Positions 54,126 to 62,326 of a stretch of DNA of 64,000 bases are shown in pieces. Each line of letters opens with the position of its first letter. The first letter of the stretch is position 1. The stretch lies in the NCBI GenBank assembly GCA_904382605.1, contig CAJFJA010000001.1, positions 6,793 to 70,792 on the forward strand, written 5' to 3'. The position numbers and the translations under genes are program-made. The notes beneath the pieces were generated by a model. That model was not told the origin of the DNA. It ran no database searches and saw nothing but the letters and a program-made list of their open reading frames with translations. This DNA comes from Candidatus Alloclostridium intestinigallinarum (GTDB lineage: Bacteria; Bacillota; Clostridia; Christensenellales; UBA3700).

Positions 54126-55901
54126 ATGCGCAGTAAGCTGTCGCGTCAGATATTTACTACAATAAGCGTCACGCTTATACTCGTTATTTTGCTCGCCTGC
54201 GGGGGTTACCTGCTGGCGAGTTATCTTAATGTGCGCAGTACGCTGAGCAGTTTTTCCCAGCAATACGCCCGCCAGCTTGAAGATATGGACTACGTCTACG
54301 AGCTGGCACAGAGCGCGAATATGTTTCCCACGCGTTCGGTAATCATCTTTATATACAGCAGCGACGGCAATCTGATAGCTTCCAACGCGCCGCCGCCGGA
54401 AAACGCGAATCTGGGCGATTTGCAGACGGCGGCTTCCGGAGGTGAAGTTTTCAATACGGTGGAGTATGACGGCATAACCATGCTTTCGCTTACCACGCGT
54501 GTGAACGTGGAATCCAACATCGACAGCAACGGCAGGATATTTCTGCGCGTCCTTATTACCGCGGACTGGGCTTCGGAGAACTTCTGGATATTCTTCGGCA
54601 GCAGTATAGCGGTTGCGCTTTTACTCATTCTGCTTGCAATGGGTATAACAAACCTCAATCTGAAGCGTTCCATGCGCCCGCTCGAAGCGGTGCAGAAGGG
54701 TCTGAACGACATAAACAACGGCAACTTCCACGGTATCGCAGTCAGTACGGATTATGAAGAATTCCGCGGAATAGTCAGTCAGATAAGCGATATAAGCGAA
54801 AAAATATCCGCTTCGCTCAGCTCGATAAAGTACGAGCAGAGAAAGGCGGCGTTTTTGCTGGACAACATAGGACAGGGAATAATCGCGCTTTCCGATACGC
54901 GCGGCATACTTACCTATAACAATGCGGTTTTGCGTATTCTGGGCTTACAGGGCAACATCGCAGGGCAGAGGCTGGAAGACGTCATCGACGATGAAAGCAT
55001 AATCGCCGCCGTAGCGCGCACACAGGAGAACGGCGAAAAGGACGGCTGCGAATTCAGGCGCGCGGGCAACGTATACAGGGTGGAAACGCTGATAGCGAGC
55101 GGATCGTGGTTTGAAACGTACAATACATTCGCGTTGCTTTTAACATTTACCGATATCACCCAGGAAAGCCGTTCGGCAGACATAAGGAGCGAATTTTTTG
55201 CGAACGCCTCGCACGAACTCAAAACTCCGCTCACGGTAATAAAGGGCTATTCCGAACTGCTTACCATTCCGGGGCAGAGTGAAAAGAATATCTCGCGCTG
55301 CGTAAGCGAAATTCAGACCAACGCAGATAAAATGGGCGTACTGATAAACGATATGCTCTTTATCAGCCGTCTTGACGCCAATATAGTAAACGAGGAAAAG
55401 GCTGTAGTCGACCTGGGCGGAATGTGCCGTTCCATATGCGATGATATGGGCGGCGCGGCGCAGAATGCGGGAGTTACCATATTCTGCGAAGGTGACGGAA
55501 TGGCGGAGTGCTATCCCAAGATGATGACCACGGCAATAACCAACCTGGTGAGCAACGCGGTAAAATATAACCGTGAAGGCGGAAGCGTATGGGTGAAGGT
55601 GCACGAAGACGGAGAATACGTCTGCATCTCGGTAAAGGATAACGGCATAGGCATTTCCGACGAAGATAAACCGCGCGTATTCGAGCGGTTCTTCAAGGCG
55701 GATAAGGCGCATACGCGCAACGATGAACTCAGTACCGGACTCGGGCTTGCGATAGTCAAGCATATAATCGTCAATATGCACGGCGGAGAAATCACGCTGG
55801 AAAGCGAGGAAGGAAAGGGGTCGGAATTTATCGTAAAATTGGCAAAAGGAAAGGAGGCGGAGAAGAATGATATATCCGATGAAACTCAAACCGGCAACTA
55901 A
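54126..55901 (+). CDS. PhoR/WalK-type sensor histidine kinase
   Basis: This is a 591-residue membrane kinase. TM1 is at about residues 9-31, an extracellular domain of about 125 residues follows, and TM2 is near 158-180. A HAMP linker (NLKRSMRPLEAVQKGLNDINNGNF) and a PAS domain (about 240-340) lead to the kinase core: H-box FFANASHELKTPLT (His363), N-box NLVSNAVKYN, G1 DNGIGI and G2 GLGLAIV. It autophosphorylates and passes phosphate to the preceding regulator. The signal is unknown; the architecture is that of envelope- or phosphate-sensing kinases in Firmicutes. Its last 35 bases overlap manA. Confidence 0.93.
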   Translation: MRSKLSRQIFTTISVTLILVILLACGGYLLASYLNVRSTLSSFSQQYARQLEDMDYVYELAQSANMFPTRSVIIFIYSSDGNLIASNAPPPENANLGDLQTAASGGEVFNTVEYDGITMLSLTTRVNVESNIDSNGRIFLRVLITADWASENFWIFFGSSIAVALLLILLAMGITNLNLKRSMRPLEAVQKGLNDINNGNFHGIAVSTDYEEFRGIVSQISDISEKISASLSSIKYEQRKAAFLLDNIGQGIIALSDTRGILTYNNAVLRILGLQGNIAGQRLEDVIDDESIIAAVARTQENGEKDGCEFRRAGNVYRVETLIASGSWFETYNTFALLLTFTDITQESRSADIRSEFFANASHELKTPLTVIKGYSELLTIPGQSEKNISRCVSEIQTNADKMGVLINDMLFISRLDANIVNEEKAVVDLGGMCRSICDDMGGAAQNAGVTIFCEGDGMAECYPKMMTTAITNLVSNAVKYNREGGSVWVKVHEDGEYVCISVKDNGIGISDEDKPRVFERFFKADKAHTRNDELSTGLGLAIVKHIIVNMHGGEITLESEEGKGSEFIVKLAKGKEAEKNDISDETQTGN

Positions 55902-56817
55902 GGATTACGTCTGGGGCGGAACCCGATTGAAGAGAGAGTGGAAAAAGCCGTCTGAAGGCGACGTGATAGCGGAAAGCTGGGAGCTTTCCTGCCATAACGA
56001 CGGAATGAGCGTGATAGAAAACGGCGAGTACGCAGGTATGCCGCTCGGCGAACTGCTTGAACATATGCCCCTATATAAGGGTGAAAAGTGCGGACAGTTC
56101 GAGTTTTTCCCCATACTTATCAAACTCATAGACGCCAAGACGAATTTATCCATACAGGTACACCCGTCCGACGAATACGCCCTTGCAAAGGAAGGTCAAT
56201 ATGGAAAGAGTGAGATGTGGTATATAGTTGATGCGGAAGAAGGTTCGGGCGTGTACTGCGGCTTTAAGAAGGCGGTGGACGCGGCGGAGCTGGAAGACGC
56301 GCTCAAAGGCGGAAAAATTTTGGATTTACTCAATTTTATTCCGGTAAAAAAGGGCGACAGCATATATATACCGTCAGGCACCGTCCACGCCATCTGCGGT
56401 GGACTGCTCATTTGCGAAGTCCAGCAAAACTCTTCGCTCACATACCGCCTGTACGATTACGACAGAGTGGGCAAGGACGGCAAAAAACGCGAACTGCATA
56501 TAGAAAAAGCTCTGCAGGTGGTAAACACCGCCGCCGTGACTTCTCCCAACGAAAACGTGGTGTGTGAAAGCGACGGAGTGCGCCGCCTTGCAAGCTGCAA
56601 GTATTTTACCGTGCGTGAAATAAAGGTTGATCCGGAATACAAGGGCGCGGTAGGGCAGGAGTGCTTCCTATCGCTTACCTGTACAGAAGGCGAAGGCGTG
56701 CTCATATGGCAGGATACGTCCTTCGACATAGCCCTGGGCGATACCCTCTTTCTTCCGGCGGGTCTGGGAGAGTTTACTTTGCGCGGAGGAATGACCGTCA
56801 TTTCCGCCTGCGTCTGA
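55867..56817 (+). CDS. manA: Type I mannose-6-phosphate isomerase
   Basis: This 316-residue zinc enzyme interconverts mannose 6-phosphate and fructose 6-phosphate, feeding mannose into glycolysis or supplying GDP-mannose for surface glycans. The zinc ligands are visible: Gln and His in LSIQVHPSDEYA (about 95-106), Glu in GKSEMWYI and His in SGTVHAICGG. Length fits the short Firmicutes ManA/YvyI type. RBS AGGAGG lies within the end of the kinase gene and the coding regions overlap by 35 bases, so manA is part of the two-component operon. The link between a sensor pair and ManA suggests envelope polysaccharide control, which is inference. A hairpin terminator follows. Confidence 0.9.
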   Translation: MIYPMKLKPATKDYVWGGTRLKREWKKPSEGDVIAESWELSCHNDGMSVIENGEYAGMPLGELLEHMPLYKGEKCGQFEFFPILIKLIDAKTNLSIQVHPSDEYALAKEGQYGKSEMWYIVDAEEGSGVYCGFKKAVDAAELEDALKGGKILDLLNFIPVKKGDSIYIPSGTVHAICGGLLICEVQQNSSLTYRLYDYDRVGKDGKKRELHIEKALQVVNTAAVTSPNENVVCESDGVRRLASCKYFTVREIKVDPEYKGAVGQECFLSLTCTEGEGVLIWQDTSFDIALGDTLFLPAGLGEFTLRGGMTVISACV

Positions 56818-56900
56818 CGCCGTCCGAACGTCCGACAGATAAATAAAGCGTTGAAAGACCTTTACTGCCGTTCAAAGTCAATTACATATATTTGCATATA

Positions 56901-56926
56901 GCCTCTGCGGAAAAGCGGAGGCTTTT
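56901..56926 (+). terminator. Terminator of the two-component/manA operon
   Basis: Stem GCCTCTGC (56901-56908) and GCGGAGGC (56915-56922), one wobble pair, then TTTTT. Confidence 0.8.
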
Positions 56927-57071
56927 TCTGCGTGACGGGCGGGACGGTAACTATCCTATACGCGCGCGCGAGTATTATAATTATTATATCCATATTCTAT
57001 ATAGCCGATAGAGCGGAGCACACTTCTATATATCCGGGGTGTACAGGCAACCGCGGGCGGTGCGAAGGAAG

Positions 57072-57419
57072 GCGTTTTACGCGCTTTTTCATAAATACGA
57101 AAACAGGCTTGACGTGCTTTTTTTCATACCGTAACGCATACCTGCGCCGCCGTAAAACAATGAAAAAAAACAAGCGGGAAAACAGTCGCGTAACGAAAAG
57201 AAAATTTTATTGTTTGCGGTGCTTTTTTGTTTTACCAAAAAGCGGAGAAAAAGCACGTCAAATAGTTTTAACGTACATATAAATGGTAAATTAGGTATAA
57301 TCGACACAATCATATAAAATTGTACTCAAGCGGCGGCAAATCTCTTGCGCCGATTCCAAAAGGGTGTACATATGCGTTTTACGCGCTTTTCCCGCGTATG
57401 AAAAAAGCGCGTAAAACAG
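57072..57419. repeat. Nested inverted repeats, possible miniature element
   Basis: GCGTTTTACGCGCTTTT occurs directly repeated at 57072-57088 and 57374-57390. Its complement AAAAGCGCGTAAAAC is at 57403-57417, so the outer ends of this 348-base segment are inverted copies of each other (GTTTTACGCGCTTTTT(T)CATA). Inside, TTGACGTGCTTTTT (57109-57122) pairs perfectly with AAAAAGCACGTCAA (57248-57261). No transposase ORF is inside. The interval 56930-57460 has no other plausible gene; a GTG-start ORF at 56932-57282 is not protein-like. Confidence 0.5.
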
Positions 57420-57465
57420 CCCGTAAAAACGCTTCCGGAAGTGCACGGATTCGTGTTTTGCCGAA

Positions 57466-57497
57466 TAAAAAAACCGCCGCATACAGCGACGGTTTTT
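57466..57497 (-). terminator. Terminator of the DUF1508 gene
   Basis: Reverse strand stem ACCGTCGC and GCGGCGGT with loop TGTAT (57473-57493), followed by seven T residues. Confidence 0.8.
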
Positions 57498-57516
57498 ATG
57501 TAGAAACAATCCGGTT

Positions 57517-58986
57517 TTATTCGGTTATAGTGAGGTCTTCGATAAAGTTCGCGCTTGCCGCAAACGCCTTTACGGATTCAGCTGAACTTTCGGCTCTCGC
57601 CTTTGCGGAATAGCTTTCGCCTACGCCGAGCAGGGTGCCGTCAGCCTTGTACAGCTTGTAACGGTAAGTGCCGTTCTTCTCCTTGTCGATTGCAAGCGTG
57701 CCTTGCTCCACAGCCTTCTTGAACGCCATAATGGACGCCTTCTTGGGCTTGGCCTTATAGCCTTCCGATTCGTAAAGAACCTGACCGTTGTTCGCCTTCA
57801 GCTGGAACTTGTAAGGCTTCATGGGATTTTCCGAATCCATGATGATCACGTATCTGCCGCCGGCGGGCTTAGCAGGCTCGTCGGAGAGAAGGGTGATGTT
57901 CTTGGTGGGAGCGGGCTCTTCCGTCTTAGCGGGAACGGCTTTCTTCTCCGCGGGTTTTGCGGCGGTCTTCTTTTCTGCCGCGGGCTTTACCGTCTTCTTT
58001 TCGGCGGTTTTCTTTTCCTCCGCTTTCTTGGATGCGGCGGCAGGCTTTCTCGTGGTGGGTTTCTTTTCTGCTTTCACTTGTTCTTCCTCCTTATCCTCGG
58101 CAACGGGTTCTGCCGGTTTTTCTTCCTGTACTACTGCGCTCTTCGCCTTCTTGTTGGCGTTTGCGGGTTTCCTGGTGGTAGGCTTTTTGACGGGAGCGGT
58201 TTCGGTAGCGGCAACTTCTTCCGCTTTCGCTTCGTCTTCTTTCTTTTCTTCCTCGGCCTTAGCCTCTTCTTCTGCGGCTACGCGGGCTGCTTCCTCTTCG
58301 GCTGCCTTGCGGGCTGCTTCTTCCTCAGCTGCCTTACGTGCGGCTTCTTCTTCCGCTGCCTTGCGTGCGGCTTCTTCTTCCGCTGCTTTGCGTGCGGCTT
58401 CTTCTTCCGCAGCCTTGCGTGCGGCTTCCTCTTCCGCTGCCTTACGTGCTGCTTCTTCTTCGGCTGCCTTGCGAGCGGCTTCTTCTTCCGCTGCCTTACG
58501 TGCGGCTTCTTCCTCTGCTGCTTTACGTGCGGCTTCTTCTTCGGCTGCCTTGCGTGCGGCTTCTTCTTCCGCTGCCTTACGTGCTGCCTCTTCTTCCGCT
58601 GCCTTGCGAGCGGCCTCTTCTTCGGCTGCCTTACGTGCGGCTTCCTCTTCGGCTGCCTTACGTGCGGCTTCCTCTTCGGCTGCCTTACGTGCGGCTTCCT
58701 CTTCCGCTGCCTTGCGTGCGGCTTCTTCTTCCGCTACCTTGCGTGCGGGTTCCTCTTCGGCTGCCTTGCGAGCGGCTTCTTCTTCGGCTGCCTTGCTGTC
58801 GGCAGCTTCGTTTGCTGCCTGTTCTTCCGCTTTCATCTTTTTGGTGTGCATGGCGGAAGCAATGGCGGAGGGTACGATGATTATAAGTATACAGGCTATC
58901 GCAACGATAATCAGTGCGTAAAGCGGGAAATCAAAGCTGCCCACCGAAAACAACGGTGACGTCATGGTGTTTACGAATTGATCCAT
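57517..58986 (-). CDS. Membrane-anchored DUF1508 protein with long (EEEAARKAA)n helix
   Basis: This is a 489-residue protein. Residues 1-45 include one transmembrane helix ([26 protein letters not shown]). Residues about 62-237 are roughly 19 copies of the nine-residue unit EEEAARKAA, predicted to form a rigid single alpha helix with i to i+4 salt bridges. Residues 238-365 are Lys/Ala/Pro-rich (KKPTTRKPA) and basic. The C-terminus has two DUF1508/YegP-like modules: [25 protein letters not shown]... and [21 protein letters not shown]... . YegP-type domains are small beta-rich modules of unclear function. An N-terminal membrane helix followed by a spacer about 26 nm long (19 x 9 residues x 0.15 nm) would hold the DUF1508 pair away from the membrane. 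RBS AGGAGA before the ATG. Confidence 0.85.
   Translation of the reverse strand: MDQFVNTMTSPLFSVGSFDFPLYALIIVAIACILIIIVPSAIASAMHTKKMKAEEQAANEAADSKAAEEEAARKAAEEEPARKVAEEEAARKAAEEEAARKAAEEEAARKAAEEEAARKAAEEEAARKAAEEEAARKAAEEEAARKAAEEEAARKAAEEEAARKAAEEEAARKAAEEEAARKAAEEEAARKAAEEEAARKAAEEEAARKAAEEEAARKAAEEEAARKAAEEEAARVAAEEEAKAEEEKKEDEAKAEEVAATETAPVKKPTTRKPANANKKAKSAVVQEEKPAEPVAEDKEEEQVKAEKKPTTRKPAAASKKAEEKKTAEKKTVKPAAEKKTAAKPAEKKAVPAKTEEPAPTKNITLLSDEPAKPAGGRYVIIMDSENPMKPYKFQLKANNGQVLYESEGYKAKPKKASIMAFKKAVEQGTLAIDKEKNGTYRYKLYKADGTLLGVGESYSAKARAESSAESVKAFAASANFIEDLTITE
58275..58800 (-). repeat. 27-base coding minisatellite
   Basis: About 19 in-frame 27-base repeats encode EEEAARKAA. Third positions vary between copies (GCG/GCC/GCT, GAA/GAG), so copies are not all recent. 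Only a few units differ at the protein level (EEEPARKVA near the N-terminal end and AARVAAEEE at the other). Confidence 0.85.
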
Positions 58987-59019
58987 AAGAAAAATCTCCT
59001 TTTTTTCTTTGATAATATT

Positions 59020-59048
59020 ATTATATCATCGCGCGCGCGAAAAGTAAA
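59020..59048 (-). promoter_or_regulatory. Promoter of the DUF1508 gene with a CG-alternating spacer
   Basis: Reverse strand TTTACT (59048-59043), 17-base spacer, TATAAT (59025-59020). The spacer contains ten bases of alternating G and C (59030-59039). Confidence 0.75.
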
Positions 59049-59128
59049 CACAATTAAAGAAAAATTTATCTAAAAAAACTGTTTCGCGTCCGGCGTTGCC
59101 GCGGCTTGAAATCACTGCCTTTATTTTC

Positions 59129-59157
59129 TTGCATATCGCGGAAAAAAAGACTAAAAT
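59129..59157 (+). promoter_or_regulatory. Leaderless promoter of the ZIP transporter gene
   Basis: TTGCAT (59129-59134), 17-base spacer, TAAAAT (59152-59157), then six bases to the ATG at 59164. No Shine-Dalgarno is present. Confidence 0.65.
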
Positions 59158-59163
59158 ATAGGC

Positions 59164-59931
59164 ATGTGGTGGGAAGCATTGCTTTGGAGTCTGCTCGCCG
59201 GAGTGGGCGGCACGCTGGCAGGAGCGCTTATCCCCGTATCCGTAAGGGGCAGGGGAGAAAAATTGCTGAGCGCGCTGATGGCATTCACCGCCGGCTTTAT
59301 GGCGGCGCTGGTATTTTTGGACGTTCTGCCCGAATCGCTTGATTCCACGGGTCAGATATGGATAACCCTGCTTGTTACGCTGGCGGGCGCGGGGATAGTA
59401 TTCCTTGCCGGTATACTTCTTGACAGGAAAGCCGGCGAGCACAGGCACGACGACAGCGGGGATCTGCCCGATTTGCACAGCGCGGAAGGCAAGCGCGAAC
59501 TTTACGTCGGGTTTTCGCTGATGACCGCGCTTATACTGCACAATATACCGGAAGGAATGATGATAGGCGGTTTGTCCGCAAGCGGTTCGGCATGGCTTGC
59601 GGCGGTGCTTATCGCCCTGCACAATATACCCGAAGGCATAGCCATGTCGGCGGCGTTTTACAGGGCGGGCGTTAAACGGTGGCTGGGCGTCGTCATAGCT
59701 GCGTCCACGGGGCTTGCGCTTTCGGCGGGCGCGCTGATAGGCTACTTTGTGAGCAATATATCGGGTGTTCTGACCGGAATATGCCTTGCGCTTTCGGCGG
59801 GCGCGATGCTCTACATTATATTTGACGATATGCTTGCGGAGGCGTATGCGCGCACCAAATGCAAAAAAGTGGCGGTGCTCGCCATTCTCGGCATAATAGC
59901 CGGGGCGCTCATCTTATGGTTGGCGGAGTGA
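59164..59931 (+). CDS. ZIP-family metal transporter
   Basis: This is a 255-residue membrane protein with about eight helices and a His/Asp-rich cytoplasmic loop (EHRHDDSGDLPDLH, near 97-110). The two metal-binding helices carry HNIPEG twice (His126 and His153), the diagnostic ZIP signature for zinc or other divalent cations. It resembles the ZupT/GufA branch. The promoter places the transcription start at the ATG, so translation is probably leaderless. The next gene, ywlC, begins one base after the stop, so the two are co-expressed. Confidence 0.92.
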   Translation: MWWEALLWSLLAGVGGTLAGALIPVSVRGRGEKLLSALMAFTAGFMAALVFLDVLPESLDSTGQIWITLLVTLAGAGIVFLAGILLDRKAGEHRHDDSGDLPDLHSAEGKRELYVGFSLMTALILHNIPEGMMIGGLSASGSAWLAAVLIALHNIPEGIAMSAAFYRAGVKRWLGVVIAASTGLALSAGALIGYFVSNISGVLTGICLALSAGAMLYIIFDDMLAEAYARTKCKKVAVLAILGIIAGALILWLAE

Positions 59932-59932
59932 T

Positions 59933-60925
59933 ATGGAAACGAAAATTTTAAGCGGAGAACAGGCAATAAAGGAGGGCGCGGAAATAGTCCGTGCCGGCGG
60001 AGTCGTAGCTTTTCCCACCGAAACGGTGTACGGACTTGCCGCGAACGCGTACGATCCCGGCGCGGTGAGGGCGGTTTTTGCCGCAAAGGGCAGACCGATG
60101 GACAATCCTCTCATCGTCCATCTTGCGGATAAAAAACTTATTCCGACAGTTACGAGCGGGTTTGACGAAAAATATAACGCGCTTGTAAACGCGTTCATGC
60201 CTGGACCGCTTACGCTGGTCGTTCCGCGCAGGAAAGATATTCCCGACGAAGTCACCGCGGGTCTGGATACAGTGGGCGTGCGCGTACCGTCCGACCCAGT
60301 ATGTTCGGCGTTTCTCGCCGCGTGCGGAGTGCCCGTTGCGGCGCCTTCGGCAAATCTTTCCACAAGGATAAGTCCCACGTCCGCGCGCCACGTTTACGAA
60401 GATATGAAGGGGAGGATTCCGCTCATCATAGACGGCGGAGAGAGTAAGGTGGGAATAGAATCCACCGTGCTCGACGTGACGGGCGACACTCCCGTTATTT
60501 TGCGGCCGGGCGCCGTGACCGCGGAAATGATAGCAAGCGTGCTGGGCGGCGACGTGAAGTCGCACAGCGGCAAGGTGCTGGCGGCGGCGCCCGCGCCCGG
60601 AATGAAGTATAAGCATTACGCGCCCGTGTGCGAATGCGTGGTGGCGGAGAGCATATCTTCCGCAGAGGAATGTTACAGAAAGGTGAAGGAAAGGGGCGGC
60701 AATCCCGTGATTTTATGCCGCAGCGAACATACCGCGGAACTGGGCGGATGCAGATTTATAGATTTGGGCGAAGGCGACGCGCAGGTATGCCGCAACATAT
60801 ATTCGGCGCTTCACAAAGGGGAAAAGATAGCCGATTTTATAATATGCGAGGATCTGGGCACGCAGGGGGTGGCGGCTTCGGTGATGAACAGGGTCAACAA
60901 GGCCGCAGGAGGTAAAAGGGTATGA
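59933..60925 (+). CDS. ywlC: L-threonylcarbamoyladenylate synthase (Sua5/YwlC type)
   Basis: This is a 330-residue enzyme that makes threonylcarbamoyl-AMP from threonine, bicarbonate and ATP for the t6A modification of ANN-decoding tRNAs. The YrdC-like catalytic domain covers residues 1-200, with PTETVYGLAANA (about 28-39), KGRPMDNPLIVH and the SANLSTRISPT nucleotide-binding strip. The C-terminal Sua5 domain follows after the linker APGMKYKHYAP. It lies one base after the ZIP gene with RBS GGAG, and its stop overlaps the start of ywlE. Order ywlC-ywlE-rpiB is conserved in many Firmicutes. Confidence 0.93.
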   Translation: METKILSGEQAIKEGAEIVRAGGVVAFPTETVYGLAANAYDPGAVRAVFAAKGRPMDNPLIVHLADKKLIPTVTSGFDEKYNALVNAFMPGPLTLVVPRRKDIPDEVTAGLDTVGVRVPSDPVCSAFLAACGVPVAAPSANLSTRISPTSARHVYEDMKGRIPLIIDGGESKVGIESTVLDVTGDTPVILRPGAVTAEMIASVLGGDVKSHSGKVLAAAPAPGMKYKHYAPVCECVVAESISSAEECYRKVKERGGNPVILCRSEHTAELGGCRFIDLGEGDAQVCRNIYSALHKGEKIADFIICEDLGTQGVAASVMNRVNKAAGGKRV

Positions 60926-61374
60926 AAGTTTTGTTTGTATGCACGGGCAATACCTGCCGTTCGCCCATGGCGCAGGCAATATTCACGCACAAGGCGAAGG
61001 AGCAGAAACTGAATATGGGTGCGGATAGCGCGGCGATGTCCCTGACGTACGGGGAAAGGGTGAATCCCAAAGCCGAGGAGGCGTTGCGAAAGCTGGGTAT
61101 TACCGGTTTTTCGCATCTTTCACAGCCCGTCACGCCGCAGCTTCTTGAAGAGAGCGATTTCATAGTTACTATGACCTGGCAGCAGCGCGCGGCGCTCGCC
61201 GCGGTGGCGGACGACGGCAAACTTGCCGCTTTTTGCGAATTTACCGCGGGCGGTGATATTTCAGACCCTTACGGGCGTGACCAGGCGGCTTACGACAAAT
61301 GCGCCGCGGATATTTCCGCCGGCATAGACTGTCTTATTCCCTATCTGAAAGGCAGATTCGGCGGGGAATTGTAA
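60922..61374 (+). CDS. ywlE: Low-molecular-weight protein arginine phosphatase
   Basis: This is a 150-residue LMW-PTP-fold phosphatase. The P-loop is VCTGNTCRSPMA at residues 6-17, with nucleophile Cys7, Cys12 and Arg13. The Thr at position 11 in CTGNTC, instead of Ile/Leu, marks the arginine phosphatase YwlE, which reverses McsB-type protein arginine phosphorylation that tags proteins for ClpCP. The general acid Asp lies in ISDPYGRD near residue 115. The gene overlaps ywlC by four bases. No mcsB gene is in this window. Confidence 0.88.
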   Translation: MKVLFVCTGNTCRSPMAQAIFTHKAKEQKLNMGADSAAMSLTYGERVNPKAEEALRKLGITGFSHLSQPVTPQLLEESDFIVTMTWQQRAALAAVADDGKLAAFCEFTAGGDISDPYGRDQAAYDKCAADISAGIDCLIPYLKGRFGGEL

Positions 61375-61456
61375 ATTGTTTTCAAAAAAAGCGAGAGCGG
61401 GTGCATGTTTTGCGCTTTTCTCGACAAAAAGTACCGTTTTGTAAAGAAATAGGGTC

Positions 61457-61485
61457 TTGAAAAGTTTCTGCCCGTGTGGTATGAT
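61457..61485 (+). promoter_or_regulatory. Promoter of rpiB
   Basis: TTGAAA (61457-61462), 17-base spacer, TATGAT (61480-61485), then RBS CGGAGGA and the ATG at 61508. Confidence 0.7.
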
Positions 61486-61507
61486 GTAGATAAATACGGA
61501 GGACGAT

Positions 61508-61957
61508 ATGAAAATTGCAATAGGATGCGACCACGGCGGCATAGTTCTGAAAGAGGCTATTCTTGCCGAATTGAATAAACGCGGGATAGAGGTCATAGAC
61601 AAAGGATGTTTTGATTCTTCATCGGTGGACTATCCCGATTACGGAGAAAAAGTCGCGGAGGCGGTGGCTTGCGGCGAAGCGGATAAGGGAATTCTTATGT
61701 GCGGCACGGGCATAGGCATATCCATCGCCGCGAACAAGGTGAAGGGAATCAGGTGCGGAGTGTGCCACGACGTATTCACCGCCATCATGTGCGCGGAGCA
61801 TAACGATGCTAACGTGATTTCCATGGGCGGCAGGGTGGTAAGTCCCCGGCTTGCCGCGCAGATGGTCGCCGCATGGCTGGATACTCCGTTCGGCGGAGGC
61901 AGGCATGCCGGCAGGGTGGCTAAGATAACTGCCATCGAAAACAAATATTTCAAATAG
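61508..61957 (+). CDS. rpiB: Ribose-5-phosphate isomerase B
   Basis: This is a 149-residue enzyme of the RpiB/LacAB family interconverting ribulose 5-phosphate and ribose 5-phosphate in the pentose phosphate pathway. Signatures: the N-terminal IAIGCDHGGIVLKEAI (residues 3-18), CGTGIGISIAANKVKGIRC with the catalytic Cys region near 66-84, and ISMGGRVVSPRLA. His in CDHGG and the downstream AEHNDANV loop are conserved. Its own promoter separates it from ywlE by 133 bases, and it ends 24 bases before the V-ATPase stalk gene. Confidence 0.95.
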   Translation: MKIAIGCDHGGIVLKEAILAELNKRGIEVIDKGCFDSSSVDYPDYGEKVAEAVACGEADKGILMCGTGIGISIAANKVKGIRCGVCHDVFTAIMCAEHNDANVISMGGRVVSPRLAAQMVAAWLDTPFGGGRHAGRVAKITAIENKYFK

Positions 61958-61981
61958 GAAAAGTCGTATAAAGGCGGGAAG

Positions 61982-62326
61982 ATGGAGCAGACGCAAAAGC
62001 CCGATATGGGCGAAGTGATAAAGAGCATATTGCAGGCGGAAGAGCGCGCCGCGCAGATAGCCGAGCAGGCGGCGGCGGAGTGCAAGGGCATAATTGCGGA
62101 AGCTGAGGCAAAAGCCGCCGCGATAAAGGCGGAAGCGGAAGAGGACGTAAAAGAAAAGCTCAGGCAGGAGAGCGTGTCGGTGAAGGCGGAAGCCGCACGG
62201 CGGAGCGCGCTTGCCGCGCAGGAGTGCGACGGCGAGAAAAAGCGGCTTGCAAAGCTCGCCGGCGACAATTCCGCGGAAGCGGTCAAAATAATTCTGGAAC
62301 AGTTGGACGGAAAGTATGCTGGCTGA
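61982..62326 (+). CDS. V-type ATP synthase peripheral-stalk subunit (G/H type)
   Basis: This is a 114-residue, Ala/Glu/Lys-rich, wholly alpha-helical protein (AEERAAQIAEQAAAECKGIIAEAEAKAAAIKAEAEED) typical of the peripheral-stalk subunit called H in archaea/Thermus and F/G in Enterococcus NtpF. It would form a coiled coil with subunit E and connect the catalytic head to subunit I. Identification rests on composition, size and position directly before subunit I, whose start lies within its last 11 bases. Confidence 0.8.
   Translation: MEQTQKPDMGEVIKSILQAEERAAQIAEQAAAECKGIIAEAEAKAAAIKAEAEEDVKEKLRQESVSVKAEAARRSALAAQECDGEKKRLAKLAGDNSAEAVKIILEQLDGKYAG

Noticed and set aside
56932..57282. 116-codon ORF with GTG start
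   Set aside because: It runs through the terminator's downstream side and the nested inverted repeats and has no RBS or protein-like pattern.
58275..58800. CRISPR-like array of 27-base repeats
   Set aside because: Repeats are directly adjacent with no spacers, in frame and coding; they are a protein minisatellite.
57703..58959. Forward-strand frames antisense to the DUF1508 gene
   Set aside because: Both are repetitive complements of the EEEAARKAA repeats (Ala/Ser-rich or Phe/Cys-rich strings) without RBS; the reverse-strand frame has a promoter, RBS, terminator and recognisable domains.
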